From Agarophyton chilense (lineage: Eukaryota; Rhodophyta; Florideophyceae; Gracilariales; Gracilariaceae), in contig JARGXX010000068.1 of the NCBI GenBank assembly GCA_030374765.1, forward strand, positions 4,588,001 to 4,652,000: DNA of 64,000 bases, given 5' to 3'. A program made the translations under genes and the position numbers. The notes under the pieces were generated by a model. That model made no database searches. It was not told where the DNA came from and saw only the letters and a program-made list of their open reading frames with translations. Positions 62,220 through 64,000 of this stretch are shown here, piece after piece (the first letter of the stretch is position 1; every line of letters begins with the position of its first letter).

Positions 62220-63417
62220 TGTGTTTTAGACGCAGCCCTCTCTGGCTTGGAGGCCATTGCTATGGGATTACACACCTTGTATGACCATGTTCTTGATTGG
62301 ACAGTTCATCTTGGCTGCATTTTGTCTCGTTTCCAGCAAGATCCACAGGGCTCGCCCACCAACTTCGTCATGGCTCGTGGTTTTGATGATACCCCTGCGT
62401 TGGATATGTCCAAACAATTGGTACGAACTATCCTTATCTTGTGCCGGAGCTGAATGCAGCTATCACTCCGTCTTCTAAGTTTGACAATTTCCTTCGTCAG
62501 ATTGATATTGCACAGAAGGAGATTGATGTGGACCATTTCGCACTTGTTGTGTTTGGGCCCGTCACCCATGCGCATATCGCTGGTCTCACCGCCATTGAAG
62601 CGTTTCAGAAGTTGGAAAAACTGCTTAAGCTTTACAAGAACCTTTTGGATTTTCTCAAGTGTTGAAATGTTCCAGAAGTGCATCTTCACGAGCCTCCACT
62701 TGTTGTTCCGGCAGCACAGTTCTTAAAATCGCTTGTTCAAACGGCCTTCCAATATTTGGCCGCATCTAACGTCCCACTAAACCTCATTACTTTCTTCGAT
62801 GATGTTCATGTCGATGTGTTCCCTTGGATAAGTAAGGTACCGGGTCTTTCTACCATTTCTCTCAACTTTACTTGAGGTGCCAACATTGAGAATCTTAAAG
62901 AATGCGGCTTACCTTCTAACCTACGCGTTGGGGCTGATGTTATCTATGGTTGCTCAATGTGGTCTGATGACGTCTCTGCACCGGCACTGCTTTCTGTTGG
63001 GAGATTTGTCGTTGGCTAAAACGTCAAGGTCAAAGTGCAACCCAGTTTCTAGTTGCGATACATACCAATCCCCGTGGACGCTGAGGCTAACCTACTGGAA
63101 GAAGTTCGCCCCAAGCTCAGTTTTGTCTTGCAAAAATTGAAGACGTTCTATACTGTTGCATCGAACGCAGACTCTCAGTCCCTGTCGAGCATTGCCTGAG
63201 TTTTCCGAGAAGCTGTGAGCACCACGATGGAAGAATCTCTCTTCACATTTGTATCTGAATGTGAAGAACGTCGGCCACAACAGTTCACTGTTCTGGGTGG
63301 TTACGGCACTACAAACATCGGCTTCTTTCCTCAGACACCTGAGCTTTGTCGTTTGCCGGCACCAAGCTTGCGCGCTGCAAACAAAACAACACCACACGCG
63401 CTTTATACGTACCGCTG
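62220..63417 (+). pseudogene. metE: Decayed cobalamin-independent methionine synthase (metE), N-terminal half
   Basis: Fragments follow the order of MetE: LYDHVLDWTVHLG (about 62,278), FVMARG (62,363), then in another frame YPYLVPEL (62,430) and FGPVTHAHIAGL (62,550), next VHLHEPPLVV (62,685), LSTISLNFT.GANIENL and LRVGADVIYG (62,840-62,950), and finally TTNIGFFPQTPELCR (about 63,308-63,350), the start of the C-terminal catalytic barrel. At least four frame changes or stops occur, and the zinc-binding C-terminal half is missing; a Harbinger fragment begins soon after. Intact MetE transfers a methyl group from methyltetrahydrofolate to homocysteine without vitamin B12. The pieces abut with no room for introns, so it is broken rather than spliced. 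Confidence 0.78.
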
Positions 63418-63492
63418 AAGAAACTAATGAATCCGTACCATGTGGCTTAACCCTCAAACCTGGCGCTGTCTGTACTGCATTGGAGTGCTGCA

Positions 63493-63990
63493 CTAAGATA
63501 ACCTTCTCCTTCTTTTTTCCATATCTTGTATTAAATCTCTCTGCATCCCTTGAAATCCAACCGTGGACGTCATATAGCACTCTCGTAAACGAATCATATC
63601 GATATCTATCTCTGCGTTTTCATCCACCTCTAGCTCTGTTGCTCGCCTCTGTTCTTCCCTTTCACTGCAACGTTGCTCTGCTCTCGCACATTCCAAGTCA
63701 TAAAATTCTGTTACAAGATTCACGGAAGGTCCATCTTCACTGGCCTTCTCTTCTAAAGATCCTTTCTGGTTCATTCTAACCAACATATTGTGAAGTACCA
63801 CGCAAGTCTGGCTTACAGCAAGAACCTTCCTTTTCTTCCAGAGGTTGAATTCTTTCCTCAGTACGTGGAAACCAGCCATTATTACACCAAACGCTCGTTC
63901 TATGTCCTTTCACAGCCGCTCTTGAGTCTTTGAATAGTAACTTTCTGTATCATTGGCCGGCTCATTAATAGGTCAAACGAATATAGTCCA
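63493..63990 (-). pseudogene. Decayed PIF/Harbinger transposase, C-terminal part
   Basis: Reading on the minus strand from the window edge: INEPANDTESYYSKTQERL, a stop, KDIERAFGVIMAGFHVLR, then ...VSQTCVVLHNMLVRMNQ and a charged tail ending at 63,493. The ERAFGV block and the CVVLHNML block are the conserved end of the DDE domain in plant-transposon-type (PIF/Harbinger) transposases; the Glu of ERAFG is the last catalytic residue. One in-frame TGA stands where the family has Trp (near 63,926), and another stop lies near 63,979. The N-terminal part lies beyond the window. It may be from the same family as the two ORF1 copies, but nothing here proves it. Confidence 0.72.
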
Positions 63991-64000
63991 TCGCGGGTAG

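Noticed and set aside
62220-63417. metE as an intact multi-exon gene rather than a pseudogene
   Set aside because: Consecutive conserved blocks abut in different frames with no space for introns, stops occur inside conserved blocks, and the catalytic C-terminal half is absent.
1-64000. Prokaryotic defence system, CRISPR array, prophage or gene cluster
   Set aside because: No direct-repeat arrays with spacers, no operon-like runs or ribosome-binding sites, and clear eukaryotic introns and genes.

Overview
This window is eukaryotic nuclear DNA. It has GT-AG introns, a spliced cytosolic ribosomal protein gene (eL34), a mitochondrial carrier, a UBE2Q-type ubiquitin-conjugating enzyme and a bZIP factor. 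Host genes are short, close together and have zero to two short introns. They form one island (about 27.2-40.4 kb) between large transposon-rich blocks. That layout, with chromodomain Ty3/gypsy, Tnp2-type CACTA, PIF/Harbinger and Tc1 elements, is most like a florideophyte red alga such as Chondrus. The organism is an inference from style, not proven.

Layout. 0-9 kb: a decayed gypsy pol fossil (1.3-3.1 kb), an 887-bp LTR of a second family with the start of its internal region (4.36-5.54 kb), then unrecognised sequence. 8,974-20,685: gypsy element A (11.7 kb) with both LTRs, a 5-bp target duplication, gag, pol, a chromodomain and a long open reading frame on the opposite strand. 20.7-23.3 kb: a decayed CACTA/EnSpm-type transposase. 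23.6-24.65 kb: a one-kilobase imperfect palindrome. 25,031-26,329: a complete Tc1-type transposon. 27.2-40.4 kb: the host island, namely a neutral-sphingomyelinase-like hydrolase, a small two-exon gene, a LINE RNase H remnant, an extended SDR, a UBE2Q-like E2, eL34, a small unknown gene, a Yhm2-type carrier and a bZIP protein. 42.0-43.1 kb: a PIF/Harbinger ORF1 copy cut by gypsy element B (43,149-54,942). 55,015-55,901: a solo LTR of the second family, inverted relative to the copy at 4.4 kb. 56.2-57.9 kb: a second Harbinger ORF1 copy. 59,217-60,777: another Tc1-type element. 61.1-63.4 kb: two decayed cellular genes, a sirtuin and a cobalamin-independent methionine synthase (metE). 63.5 kb to the end: a decayed Harbinger transposase.

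The most unusual items are: the roughly 620-residue antisense reading frame kept open in both gypsy copies, reading out of the 3' LTR; a conserved gag-pol junction with a slippery A-run next to the gag stop and two perfect hairpins; the broken metE next to a broken sirtuin; the large palindrome; and the mismatched flanks of element B, where a related copy 14 kb away shows the uninterrupted site. There is no sign of a prokaryotic operon, CRISPR array or phage. Protein identities rest on motif recognition by eye; no database search was possible.
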